From Ceratorhiza oryzae-sativae (Eukaryota; Basidiomycota; Agaricomycetes; Cantharellales; Ceratobasidiaceae): 64,000 nt of DNA. The first letter of the stretch is position 1. Each line of letters begins with the position of its first letter. The DNA is taken from NCBI GenBank assembly GCA_030998015.1, contig JARWMV010000056.1, forward strand, positions 1 to 64,000. Reading direction: 5' to 3'. Both the position numbers and the translations under genes were made by a program. Below the pieces are notes generated by a model, which did no database searches, was not told the DNA's origin, and worked only from the letters and a program-made list of their open reading frames with translations. This document shows positions 1-10,800 of the stretch, piece after piece.

Positions 1-2684
1 GTGCATTCTTGAGTTCGGCTTTAGGTAACCATAGGTTTTCTTCTGGTCCATAGCCTTTCCACTTGACGTAATACTCCAATCTTCTTCCAACCTTTCGAGA
101 GTCCAGGATTTCTTCAACTTCAAATTCTTCTTCACCATCAGGAGTGACCACCAGTGGAACAGGTACAGGTTGCCGGTTATAGTCATCTACTGGTTTTGGG
201 AACAGGAGTGAAGTGTGGAATACTGGATGAACCTTCATGGATTTGGGTAATTCCAGTTTGAAAGTATGTTTTCCAATTTGTTCCAGTACTTTGTATGGTC
301 CAAAACACCTGTTATCCAATTTATTAGAAGGGCATATGGTTTTGATGTTTGAGCTGTCTAGGAAAACCTTTGATCCGACTTCAATCTTTGGTGCTTCACG
401 ATGCTTCCGATTATAATATTCAGAGTATGTTCGATTGGCAATTCTTAGAGCAGCCTTGGCCTCTTCTTGGATTTCCTTGAGGTGTTCAGCGTATTGATCA
501 GCAGCAGGTACCTGGCTTTCTTTGGTATTACCCACAGTGAAATCTGGGTTGTAACCATAGCAGGCAAAGAATGGCAAGTAGCTTGATCCTGAGTGCTTCC
601 CATTATTATATGTGAATTCTGCCATAGGCAATGCTGCTACCCAATCCGTCTGTCTATGATTTATGTAGTGATGAAGATATATTTCAACGAATTGGTTAAG
701 TCTTTCGCTTTGCCTGTCAACCTGTGGTCTGTACACTGTAGAGTAATGTGGTTCAATGTTTAGGTGTTTGTGCAGTTGGTGGAGGAATTTGGCATTGAAG
801 TTAGGGCCTCAGTCATATATGGTTTTTTGGGGTAATCCATGTAGTTTCCAGACAAAGTTTACAAATAGATTTGCAATGTCTACTGCAGTGGCTCCTGAGT
901 GTGTGGGGATAAAGTGTACCATTTTTGATAATCAGTCCACCACTGTGAGTATTGCATCATATCCTTCTGACATTGGTAATCCAGCAATCAAGTTGTAGGT
1001 GATTTCCTCCCAGGGTTTATTTGGTAAGTCTATGGGTTGTAGGAGACCAGGAGGGGCTTGATTTGAATGCTTGTTCCAGATACACAAGTTGCATGCCTGA
1101 ATATAATTAACAACAGATTTTTTCATTCCGGACCAATAGTAATCTTGAGATAGGAGATCTAGTGTCCTGAAATGCCCTGGATGCCCTGCTGTAGGATTGT
1201 CATGCCAGCTTTCTATGACTACTTGTCTGATTTCTGACTCGTTTGGTATGTATATGCAGTTGTGGTAGTACAACAAGTCATCTTCTAGACACCAGCCTTT
1301 AACTGGAATGTTCTCCTTGAGGGACTTTAGAATCTTTGATACAGTCTTATCATCTGGTAACACATCCCTGATTAGATCATTGAGGGAATGGTTGGTGAGA
1401 ATTGCTGAAATGAAAAGCTCAGGGCTAATAAGCAGTGGGGTTTCACCCCCCTCTTTAGCTGCCTCTCTCCAAAGTGATTCTTGTCAAGATAGTATATCAG
1501 CTTTTCCGTTTTGTGCCCTTTTCTGTACTTGATTCTGTAATTGTAGTTGGCCAGGAAGCCCATCCACCTTGCTTGTCTCTGGTTTAAGTCCCTTTTTGTC
1601 TGGAAGAACTCTAGATTTTTGTGGTCTGAGAGTACCAAGACAGGGATTTCAGATCCTTCAAGCAAGTGACACCATTCTTTGAATGCTGGTATCATAGCCA
1701 GTAATTCTTTCTCATGTATATCATAGTTTCATTCAGCTGGTGATACAGTTTTGGAATAGAAGGCTACCAGATGTAATTTACCATCTTTGCCATACTGGTT
1801 AAGAATAGCTCCAGTGGCAAAGTCGGATGCATCACATTCCAGTATAAATTCCTTTGTGACATCTGGTTGGATTAAGACAGGAGATTTGACTAGTGCTTTT
1901 TTCAGAATTTGGAAAGATACTTCCTCATTCTTACCCTATCACCAAGGGACATCTTTATGCAAGAGCTGGTACATAGGCCAAGCTCATCCTGCAAAGTCCT
2001 CTATGAAGTGGCGATAGTAGTTGAAAAACCCTAGTGCTTCCTGCACTTCCTTTACAGTACACGGTGTTTCCCAATTAACTGCTTCCATGACCTTTTTAGG
2101 GTCTGTTTTGACTCCTTTGCCATTGGCAATTACACCTAAGTATTCCACTTCAGAAGCGTTGAAGACACATTTTTCCAGGTTGCAGTATAGCTGGTGGTTC
2201 CTAAGTCAGGATAACACCTCCTGAATGTGCTTCATGTGATCCTCAGGGTTTTTAGAAAATATAAGTATGTTGTCAAGGTATACTATAACTCACACATCTA
2301 GTAAATCCCTGAAGATTTCATTCATGAAGTTCTGGAAGGCGGCTGGAGCATTACAAAGACCAAATGGCATGACCAAGTATTTGAATAGACTGTATTTTGT
2401 TTTAAACACTGTTTTCCATTCATCTCCTTCTTTAATTCTGACCAGGTTATAGCCAGATTTAAGGTCCAGAGTTGTGAATACACGTGCTCCTCTCAATTTC
2501 TCTACCAAGGTGGAAATAAGAGGTATGGGATACACATTTTGTACTGTGTTGGAATTAAGCAAATGATAATTGACACACATCCTTCTTTTGCCATTCTTTT
2601 TAGGAACAAAGATTACTGGAGAGCTGTATTGTGATTTGGAGGGTCTGATCAACCCTTTGTCCAACTGCTCTTTGAGTATTTTCC
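1..2684 (-). pseudogene. GypA pol: reverse transcriptase, RNase H, integrase, chromodomain (broken)
   Basis: In minus-strand order: the RT fingers and palm (2290-2664, with [12 protein letters not shown] and [15 protein letters not shown]); the RT active site at about 2269-2280, which reads YLDN instead of YLDD after an in-frame TGA; RNase H (around 1372-1750, with LSDHKNLEFFQ); the integrase zinc finger (about 1050-1250, HPGH...CNLC); degraded integrase core; and an open C-terminal segment from about 450 to base 1 ending in a chromodomain (LEYYVKWKGYG). In chromoviruses the chromodomain directs integration to modified histones. The loss of the second active-site aspartate plus the frameshifts make this copy inactive. 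Confidence 0.88.
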
Positions 2685-3455
2685 TTAATTCCGGTATACC
2701 AGTCCTTTTACTGGTGCATTTTGATCCTTGAGGACTATCTCAAGGTCATATGGATGGTGAGGAGGTAACTCCATCACTTTGTCCTCAGAAAATACGTCCA
2801 CATAGTCTCGGAGTTCCTCTGGGATGCCTTCAAGTGGTTTTGATACCACGACACCTCCAGGGTCCCTAGGGATGCCTTCAAGAGGTTGGTAAGCCTCAAC
2901 ACCTCCTAGGTTTTTGTCAAATGGGTCAAAGACACCACCAACATTGCCAAGAACTACATTAGAAGCAGGAACACAATTTTTTATACAAAAGTTTGAGTCA
3001 AAGGTAACATGTTTGTTTGGCCAGTCAATATTTGGATTATGTAATTTGAGCCACAACATTCCTAGTACTAAAGTGTGTCTACCTATGTCTGCTACATTAC
3101 AAATCAATTGTTCTTTGTGACTACCTATTTCTAGAATAAAAACACATTCTGTATCAACAATACCAGAAGAGATTTCACAACCATCAATAACTTTTAATCT
3201 TTTTGGATTTTTCTTTTTGTAAGTGGGTATTCGATATTGTTTGACTAGGCATGGGTGTATAAAGCATGAGGATGCGCCTGAGTCAATCATTGCCCAACCA
3301 TGCATGGTTTGCATACAGTTGATGCTTTTATTTTCTGGAGTGGACAGGACTTGAGATGCAACAAAATATATATTTAAGGGGGACACATTGTCTACAGCAT
3401 ATATTTCAAAGTCCATACTGGTTTTGCTTGATACATTTGCTCCATCAATGTTCAA
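2685..3455 (-). pseudogene. GypA aspartic protease region with start of RT linker
   Basis: An uninterrupted 256-residue segment. The retropepsin active-site motif DSGAS is at residues 58-62, followed by the hydrophobic flap region and a second conserved stretch (LVLGMLWLKLHNPNIDW) that is typical of Ty3/gypsy proteases of basidiomycetes. The C-terminal part runs into the RT N-terminal linker ([12 protein letters not shown]). It overlaps the end of gag by 4 bases in another frame, so a frameshift would be needed to make a Gag-Pol fusion. It is called a pseudogene because the downstream pol is broken, though this segment alone is intact. Confidence 0.8.
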
Positions 3456-4795
3456 GCATCCTCGTTTTCTGACTCATCACCAGAAAGAGAAGCAACTTGC
3501 CCAGAATAAGGTTTGGAGGGACAAGTGCTGGAATAATGGCCACGACCACCACAAGTGCTGCATATAACAGGCTTTTTTCCTTTCCCAGCTGAATCTAAAT
3601 CCATGGGTCCAGGACCAGAACCTTTAGCCAGGGTAGGAGCTGAGGGAGCAACAATGATCAGATGCAAATCTTTTTGGATTTGTTTAAATGTGGTTTCTTC
3701 AGATAATCTGTCATTCCATTTGATCATGGGAATCGACTGCCCTTTGGCATTGCAGTTTATAGCCAAAATTGTTCCTTTGTGAGCCTTACCATCCAGACCA
3801 AGCGTGTACACCTTTTCCCCAACAGACATCTTTTCCCTGGCCTGGCCTTTGGGAGGAGCTGCTGACAGCAAGGTGGAAGCTTTGGTGGAGGTACTAGCCA
3901 CATTGGAAGAGGAGGAGTTTTTGGAGGATGGGTTTTGGGCCTGGAACAACTCAATACATTGATCAATTCAGAGTGCCTTGTCTGCAAGGGTTTGCAAAGT
4001 GACATTGGCAGCCATGTGGTTGTAATCTTGGGCCACAAGGAATTCCTTGATTTTGACTGTGAGACCATTGTAGAAATGATTGCAAAGAGATGCATCATTG
4101 TAGCCAAGACCCTGGGAATATGTCTGGAAGTCCTTGAAGTATTCTTGGACTGAATTCTTTTGTTTGAGCAATTTGAATTTCACCCTGAAATTTTTGGTCT
4201 TGTTGGTGACATTCCAGTGAGTGTTAAATTGGGTCTAGAAATCATTGACATTATGAAGCCAAGTGACTGGATTGCCATTGATAACGTTGTCTTCCAAGTT
4301 GGGTTCCAGCCACTCATGGGCTTTGCCATCCAGGCAGGAAATGATGTAGGTGATCTGCTCATCAGCAGTTGCAGAGGGATAAGAAGTCTGCAAGTAATGG
4401 GCCACTGTGACCCTGAAGGATAACACTTTGTTTTTATCTGAACCATCAAATTTGGCAGGCACTGATAACTTGGGTGCTCAAGTATGTGTGACAGAGGTGC
4501 TTGTGCCAGGTGCTTGGACTGCAGCCTGGAGTGTGACTACATTTGTTTTGAGGTTAGATATGCCTGTATTGTGGTTCTGGAGAGTGGCGTTGATAGTGGA
4601 AAGTTTGGCTGACTGTTGATTGATGAATACTGCAAGATTGTTATTTATAGCGATCAGTGCGTCCTTGATTGTGTGGGTAAATGCTAATAGATCAGCTGGA
4701 TCGGTGGGTACTTGAATCTGGGTGGCATTGAACTGAATCCAGGCAGGGGCAGGGTTTGGTGCAGACATAGCTAAAGAAGGAAGTGGGATAGACAA
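3452..4795 (-). pseudogene. GypA gag (capsid plus zinc knuckle), frameshifted
   Basis: Minus-strand segments 4478-4795, 4235-4462, 3968-4183 and 3452-3949 together make a Gag. They hold an N-terminal coiled stretch, a retrotransposon gag capsid core (DGKAHEWLEP, NGLTVKIKEFL), a low-complexity serine/proline linker, and a CCHC nucleocapsid knuckle (CSTCGGRGHYSSTC) near the end. The segments lie in different frames or are split by stops, so at least three disabling changes separate it from a working Gag. Confidence 0.8.
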
Positions 4796-5135
4796 ATATG
4801 GTAGGTGCTCTTGAAGCTGGGATTTTCACTCTCAAACACTGTGGCTGCTCTGCTACCTAGCATTGGACAATGACTACAATTAATCAACAAGCCTTTGACA
4901 GGCATGATATAGAGCGTCTTTTTTGCAAGCAGGTAGATTGCTGTCTGCAACACATGTGGTGATGGACAAGAGTCCTAGGGTTGGGTGATAGGTACTGTCT
5001 GCCTTGTAGACACCTGTTACTGGATAGTCTCTTTCCACTTTTGATTATTATGCAGTCCAAGCCTTTCTCCATTTCACAGTAGGCTAGTACAGGGGTACAT
5101 CTCAATCCTGAGTGATAAGGAAGAACTTGACCTAA

Positions 5136-5654
5136 TGTCAGAGCTACAACCTGAAGGGTAATGTCAAACACCTAAGTGGCAATGACAAGCCTATGGGCAA
5201 CAATGCCAGAGGCTGTACTGACAACATCTAAGGTAGGACATGCAGTGAGGGTGCAATAAGACACAAGGATGTAGAAGTAGGTGCACTTGTCCTTAAGAGG
5301 ACTGGGCAGGGACTATGGACTGTAAGTCAAACAGGTAGTAGAGGGGATACAACAGGAGGTCGAGTTCTGAGGCTTAAGGCTCTCAGACTCTCCCTTATAT
5401 ATTTATACAATGAGCTATATCAAATACACATATGGTGCAAGGCAACTATCATATGATGTAAGAATGGTGCCACTTAACAGAATATTCCAGAAGGTACAAA
5501 CAGAACATAAACAACAACAAGGTCATGTGATCATGTAAGTAATTCTATGCATATATCCAATTAAACAGGACTTGTCCAAAAAATATGAGAAAGAGAGATG
5601 TATAAAATATAGGAAAATCATAATAAAATCTGCGTCATGGTCTAGGCCATGACA
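5136..5654 (-). repeat. 5' LTR of GypA (LTR-A, minus orientation)
   Basis: On the minus strand the repeat begins TGTCATGGCC and ends GCTCTGACA, giving TGTCA/TGACA terminal inverted repeats. A homologous copy in plus orientation is at 6309-6837. Shared blocks include GGACAAGTCCTGTTTA, CATGTGACCTTGTTGTTG and GAGCCTTAAGCCTCAGAACTC. The 340 bp between it and gag (4796-5135) is untranslated leader. Confidence 0.8.
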
Positions 5655-5918
5655 TTGCTTCTATTCCCAAAACCAGTTGACAAATACCACAGGGAGCCAG
5701 CACCAGTGCCCATGGTTGTAACTCCTGAGGGTGAAGTGGAATACAAAGTTGAGCAAATCCTGGACTTGTGCAAAGTTGGAAGACATCTTGAATATTATGT
5801 CAGTTGGAAAGGTTATGGTGTGGAAGAAAACAGTTGGGAGCCCAAAGCCCATCTCAAGAATGCACCTGAAGAATTAGCCAACTTCCACCAAGACCGTCCC
5901 AATGCACCTGGACCTTGA
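5655..5918 (+). pseudogene. GypB integrase C-terminus with chromodomain (fragment)
   Basis: A plus-strand open frame starting abruptly at the edge of LTR-A. It codes for the spacer and chromodomain of a Ty3/gypsy integrase (LEYYVSWKGYGVEENSW), ending GPx-stop just before a polypurine tract. Everything upstream of the chromodomain is missing. The aromatic cage residues (Y, W) and the KGYG turn are visible. It closely resembles the GypA chromodomain but differs at many codons. Confidence 0.85.
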
Positions 5919-5929
5919 TGGGGGGGAAG
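5919..5929 (+). other. Polypurine tract of GypB
   Basis: A run of purines (GATGGGGGGGAAG region) directly abuts the TG start of LTR-Y. This is the usual plus-strand priming site of an LTR retrotransposon and fixes the left edge of the LTR. Confidence 0.75.
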
Positions 5930-6303
5930 TGTCAGCAACAACAAGTCAGGCGACAAGGAAAAGAGTAAGAAAAGAAAAGAACTTGTATTCGATGAGAGGT
6001 CAAGTTCTTGAGGAGTCCTCTGCGAACTTGACCCAGTTTATATACATAGTACAAGCCATCATAACAAACAAGCCCATACAGTGAGTCACAACTGATAAGA
6101 GATAGAAGCAGTAGAAGCTACTGCAGAACTGCGGAATTTCACATCGGAGTTGAAATACACCTTGGTTACCAGTCCGGAACATTCCCTGAGTCACATGACA
6201 CAGATATACCATAAAAGGCAAGTATGTTTTGAAGATGATCTCATAAAATGTAGTAAATCGAGAAAATATTATAGAGTGGATATATGCATGTCAGTTCATG
6301 ACA
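5930..6303 (+). repeat. 3' LTR of GypB (LTR-Y), 374 bp
   Basis: It begins TGTCAGCAAC and ends TTCATGACA, with TGTCA/TGACA termini. A second copy lies at 29049-29424, alike over its whole length. The preceding polypurine tract and chromodomain show that the orientation is plus and that this family is Ty3/gypsy. Confidence 0.85.
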
Positions 6304-6308
6304 GGAAG

Positions 6309-6837
6309 TGTCATGACCTAGACCATGACCACAACTTTATTATGAATTTTAATCATTTTATTTATCAATGATTTCTTTGTATTTTGGACAAGTCCTGTTT
6401 ATTCAGATATATGTGGTTTATTTACCTAGATGTCATGTGACCTTGTTGTTGTTGACCCACTGTTTGGTATTACCAGAATGTTCTGTGATGACATGGCCTT
6501 TAGTACTTCTTATTGGTCCTGGTATTTGATATGTACAGCCTTGGCCATGAATATATAAGGGCAAGTCTGAGAGCCTTAAGCCTCAGAACTCGACCACCTG
6601 TTCTACCCCTTTCGCATCCTTCATGCCAGTGGTCACCATGCTGCTTGGTACTTACCCCAGCTAGCTTTCTAGCAAGTGCAATCTACTCATACTTGCCAAC
6701 ATTCCTTGTCACAACCCACCTCTTCACTGCATGATATACCTTAGTCACTGCAGTTTGACCTCTGGCCATCATAGCCTATAGGTCTGCCCTCACCTCAGAC
6801 ATGTTGGGTCTTATCTTTTCAGGTTGTGGCTCTGACA
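6309..6837 (+). repeat. LTR-A copy in plus orientation (GypA family)
   Basis: It begins TGTCATGACC and ends GCTCTGACA, about 529 bp, homologous to the inverted LTR at 5136-5654. The flanks GGAAG and GCCAC do not match, so this is not a simple solo LTR with its duplication. About 220 bp of leader-like sequence (6838-7060, containing CAACAGGTGTC as in the GypA leader) follows, with no coding sequence. Confidence 0.7.
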
Positions 6838-7060
6838 GCCACTGTCCACAGTTGCTTATTCAGCAACAGGTGTCCATCAGCCATGAGCACATAAGTGCAT
6901 ACAGTGTCAAGCCACAAGACAGTAGACACACACAAGGCATCAAGCCCAGACAAGCCACACATCAGCAGTAGTCCAGACATAGTCCAGACCAATCAGAGGC
7001 ATTAGCCACTCAAAAAGCAAGTCTGACAACTGCTTTCAGAGGTTGTGACAGCCAGGGGAA

Positions 7061-7375
7061 GTGGTGTTTCAGCAAGACAAAGCACACTCACACACAGCCA
7101 AGGTTTGCTTTAAATGGTTTGATGACAATGGCATTGAGCTTATGGAGTGACCAGCTTACTCACCTGATCTCAATCCTATTGGAAACCTATGGGCAGAGCT
7201 GAAGCAACAGCTTGGTACCTACAAATACCCCCCTTCTGGGATATTGGAGCTCTGGGACCAAGTTCAGACAGAGTGGGATGGAATCATCCCAGGATTTTGT
7301 CAGAACCTTATAGAGAGTATGCTGTGCAGAATGGCTATGGTTATAGAATGCAAGGGAGATACTATTGACTACTAG
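7061..7375 (+). pseudogene. Tc1/mariner transposase C-terminal relic
   Basis: A 104-codon frame aligned to the second half of a DDE transposase of the IS630-Tc1-mariner group. The second catalytic aspartate block (VFQQDKAHSHTA) and the SPDLNPIGNLWAELK block are present. The tryptophan before PAYSPDLNP is replaced by TGA, and the glutamate of the usual IENLW motif reads glycine, so the catalytic triad is lost. The N-terminal half is absent. It is a different lineage from the Tc1 element at 56924-59864. Confidence 0.85.
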
Positions 7376-7852
7376 TTCACTAGGGGCACATGTTTATTTA
7401 TTCCTGTTACAAAACTGTATGCATGAGCCTCCTCTATTGTTTCATGTATATCTTAACTGTTTCTGTTTCAATGGTGTCCAAAATTTCTATGGAATGTAAT
7501 TTAAATGGCTCTCTGCTGTTCACATATATACATGCAACATTAAAAGGCGTGATTTGGGAGGACTGACGCATGCAAGTTTTAGGTGTGTTACATGCATACA
7601 GTTTTGTTGCTAACTGTACTTGCACCATGAGTACTGGTGGCTGTTCATATTTTGGCTGGCGAGATGACCCAGTAGTTCACAACGTTGTGGTATTTCAAAA
7701 ACCACGAATCGCGAGCGAACAATGCATTCATTTGGCTCTTTGATTTTTTTTTTCTATCGGCTCATGCTGAAAGGTGATGGATTTCATACTTGATACGCAT
7801 ACATCAACTCGATCGCTATAAATACGCCCTTGAATTGGCTTTGGCTTCCCGG
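7376..7852. other. Intergenic, no feature recognised
   Basis: AT-rich sequence between the Tc1 relic and the stop codon of the TPR-CHAT gene. The left part may be the decayed 3' end of the Tc1 element. The right part should hold the 3' untranslated region of the CHAT gene. I see no convincing open frame or repeat. Confidence 0.5.
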
Positions 7853-10800
7853 CTAACCCCCTAGATGTATATAGGGCACCCATCGTGAAAATTTATCCAC
7901 TCCAATCTCATCACGTAGGTGTTTTGTTGCTACGTGTAGCGCTTTCGACGCCTGTCGGGCATCAGAACCCTCGTTTTGCAGCAGATGCTCATAAAACCTC
8001 CTAGCAACTAAAGGTGCATCACCATCGCTGATCGACCACATGGTCGCTATCACATCGGAATAACCCGCCATTAATAGGCCGGCCGCTAGGTGCACCACTT
8101 CGTCTGGAAGTGGTGAATGGCCAGCCGCAGTCTGACATGCGGATAGAAAAGCCAGCTGCGCATTCTTCCTCGGATACCTCGCGATCACGCCGAGTTCGAG
8201 ATCCTTGTCGTGCAGATGTAGTGCACTCTTTAGGGGGTCTAATTGGTTCTGCGACGCATGGCATGCAAAGTGTACCGAATCATGTTGTCCCATAGCTTGC
8301 AGAACTGCGTCTGCCGTAGCAGTTTCCTCCTCTAGCCGAGTGAATCGCCTGCTGAAAAACTGCTTTTGCATGCCATCAAGTTCGGCTTTTGTACCAGGCA
8401 AGGCACCCAAATTGCGGACAGATGATTGGTGACCGACAGCCAGTAGACTAGAGAACGATTGGGGCTGTTTGCGAGGTCTACCTATGGTGCTAATGTTTGG
8501 TGTGTATGACGATATGACAAGGTTATGCAAGATTGTTTCAGGGCAGTCGTATATTCCAGCCGCATGGATGGGTAAAAAAGAGAGAGGGCCAGTGATGCAC
8601 CATGTTATATGGGGGAGATCATCAACCGGACGGATCTCCTGTGCAACAATGTTAGGTGTAAATTTATGCGATTAAGGTGGTGTACATACGTGAATACCAA
8701 GATGATCAAGCACTGGTTGAACGATGCTGGTCCAGAGTGTGCCGAGTAGGCACCTGAAGGATACGGCGTGATGACTGTTATCCTTCTTGATCCCTCGGCC
8801 GACTCCATCCATAGCCAGGCACAGCGAGAGCTGCTTGCGAAGCTCTTCAGTCTTCTTTCGGAATAGATTAGGCAAGGGCACGTGGGTGATGGCGCGTGTA
8901 ATCGAGTTGATGATAATCGCATCGCATCGAGACTCGTGGACATTAACAGCTACGCACATACCATTGTCTACATATTTGATTAGCTTGGCTGCACTAGGTG
9001 ATCGAAGGAAATCATCGAAATGTGGGAGCGACCTGATCGTTTCAAGGAGCTTGTCTCGTCTACTAGCCAGCTGGCTCTGGCGTATATTGCCGCTTGAATA
9101 TGGCCCACTCTGACAAGAGGATGTCTCTTCTTTAGATGAGTTTATCCACTGATCCAGTTGAGACGAGATGTAATTCAGCTCCTTTGCCAGTTCCGGATGG
9201 GAGATGTGAAGATTCTCAACTGGGGTACGGAGCTGAAGCATTTGTCCCCACATCATGCAGCGACCCTGCTCGAGCCACTCCACAGCGACGTCGTAGTGTT
9301 TAACTAGGAGTGCAGCGACTACTGCTCTAGGTAACATCTCTGTTATATATGATTTCAAGCATTCGAAGCGACGCTGGACTGAATTTCCCAACCAAACTAC
9401 TTCAGGGAGCAGAAACATGCACCGAGAAAATGCTTCCAGTGCTTCATAACCATCTGTTTGAGACAGATGTGCCCACAATCGGGCTGCTTGGAGCCTATGC
9501 CACGGATGGCCCACTGAAGACTGGGCCGCTGACCTAAGATATCTCATTGACTGCACGATATGCTCGGGTGTTGACGAGACGAAATATAATTTCAGATAAA
9601 GTTGGCCCATGTGGCATTGAATTGAGTTAAGTATAAAGTTGTCCTCATTGAGGAGGGTCACGGCTTGGTTCATGCACTCGATTGCTGTGTGGAGATGCTC
9701 GAGCTCGCCCAGACGATCAAACAGTGTCTCGTAGGCGTTTCCGAGGTTGTTCAAGCGGCTTGGTTTATCTGGATGGCCCTCAGGAGTGAGTGCGACAGCT
9801 TGTGTCTTGCACTCGATTGCTGTGTGGAGATGCTCGAGCTTGCCCAGACGATGAAACAGTGTCTGGTAGGCGTTTCCGAGGTTGTTCAAGCAGCTTGGTC
9901 TATGTGGATGGCCCTCAGGAGTGAGTGCGACAGCTTGTGTCTTGCACTCGATTGCTGTGTGGAGATGCTCGAGCTCGCCCAGACGATGAAACAGTGTCTC
10001 GTAGGCGCTTCCGAGGTTGTTCAAATAGCCTGGTTTATCTGGATGGCCCTCAGGAGTGAGTGCGACAGCTTGTGTCTCGCACTTGATTGTTGTGTGGAGA
10101 TGCTCGAGCTTGCCCAGACGATCAAACAGTGTCTCGTAGGCGCTTCCGAGGTTGTTCAAATAGCCTGGTTTATCTGGATGGCCCTCAGGAGTGAGTGCGA
10201 CAGCTTGTGTCTTGCACTCGATTGCTGTGTGGAGATGCTCGAGCTCGCCCAGACGATGAAACAGTGTCTGGTAGGCGTTTCCGAGGTTGTTCAAGCGGCT
10301 TGGTTTATCTGGATGGCCCTCAGGAGTGAGTGCGACAGCTTGTGTCTTGCACTCGATTGCTGTGTGGAGATGCTCGAGCTCGCCCAGATGATGAAACAGT
10401 GTCTGGTAGGCGTTTCCGAGGTTGTTCAAGCAGCTTGGTTTATCTGGATGGCCCTCAGGAGTGAGTGCGACAGCTTGTGTCTTGCACTCGATTGCTGTGT
10501 GGAGATGCTCGAGCTCGCCCAGACGATGAAACAGTGTCTGGTAGGCGTTTCCGAGGTTGTTCAAGCAGCTTGGTCTATGTGGATGGCCCTCAGGAGTGAG
10601 TGCGACAGCTTGTGTCTTGCACTCGATTGCTGTGTGGAGATGCTCAAGCTCGCCCAGACGATGAAACAGTGTCTCGTAGGCGCTTCCGAGGTTGTTCAAG
10701 CGGCTTGGTTTATCTGGATGGCCCTCAGGAGTGAGTGCGACAGCTTGTGTCTTGCACTTGATTGCTGTGTGGAGATGCTCGAGCTCGCCCAGACGATCAA

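Larger units (their letters stand above)
1..5654 (-). mobile_element. Ty3/gypsy chromovirus GypA, decayed, 3' end beyond the window
   Basis: A minus-strand LTR retrotransposon read from right to left: 5' LTR (5136-5654), leader, gag, aspartic protease, reverse transcriptase, RNase H, integrase and chromodomain, the last reaching base 1. The domain order (integrase after RNase H, terminal chromodomain) is diagnostic of Ty3/gypsy chromoviruses. The coding region is broken by several frameshifts and stops, so the copy cannot make a complete polyprotein. The 3' LTR would lie left of the window, so no target-site duplication can be checked. The close relation of its chromodomain to that at 5655-5918 shows that GypA and GypB belong to neighbouring families. 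Confidence 0.9.
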
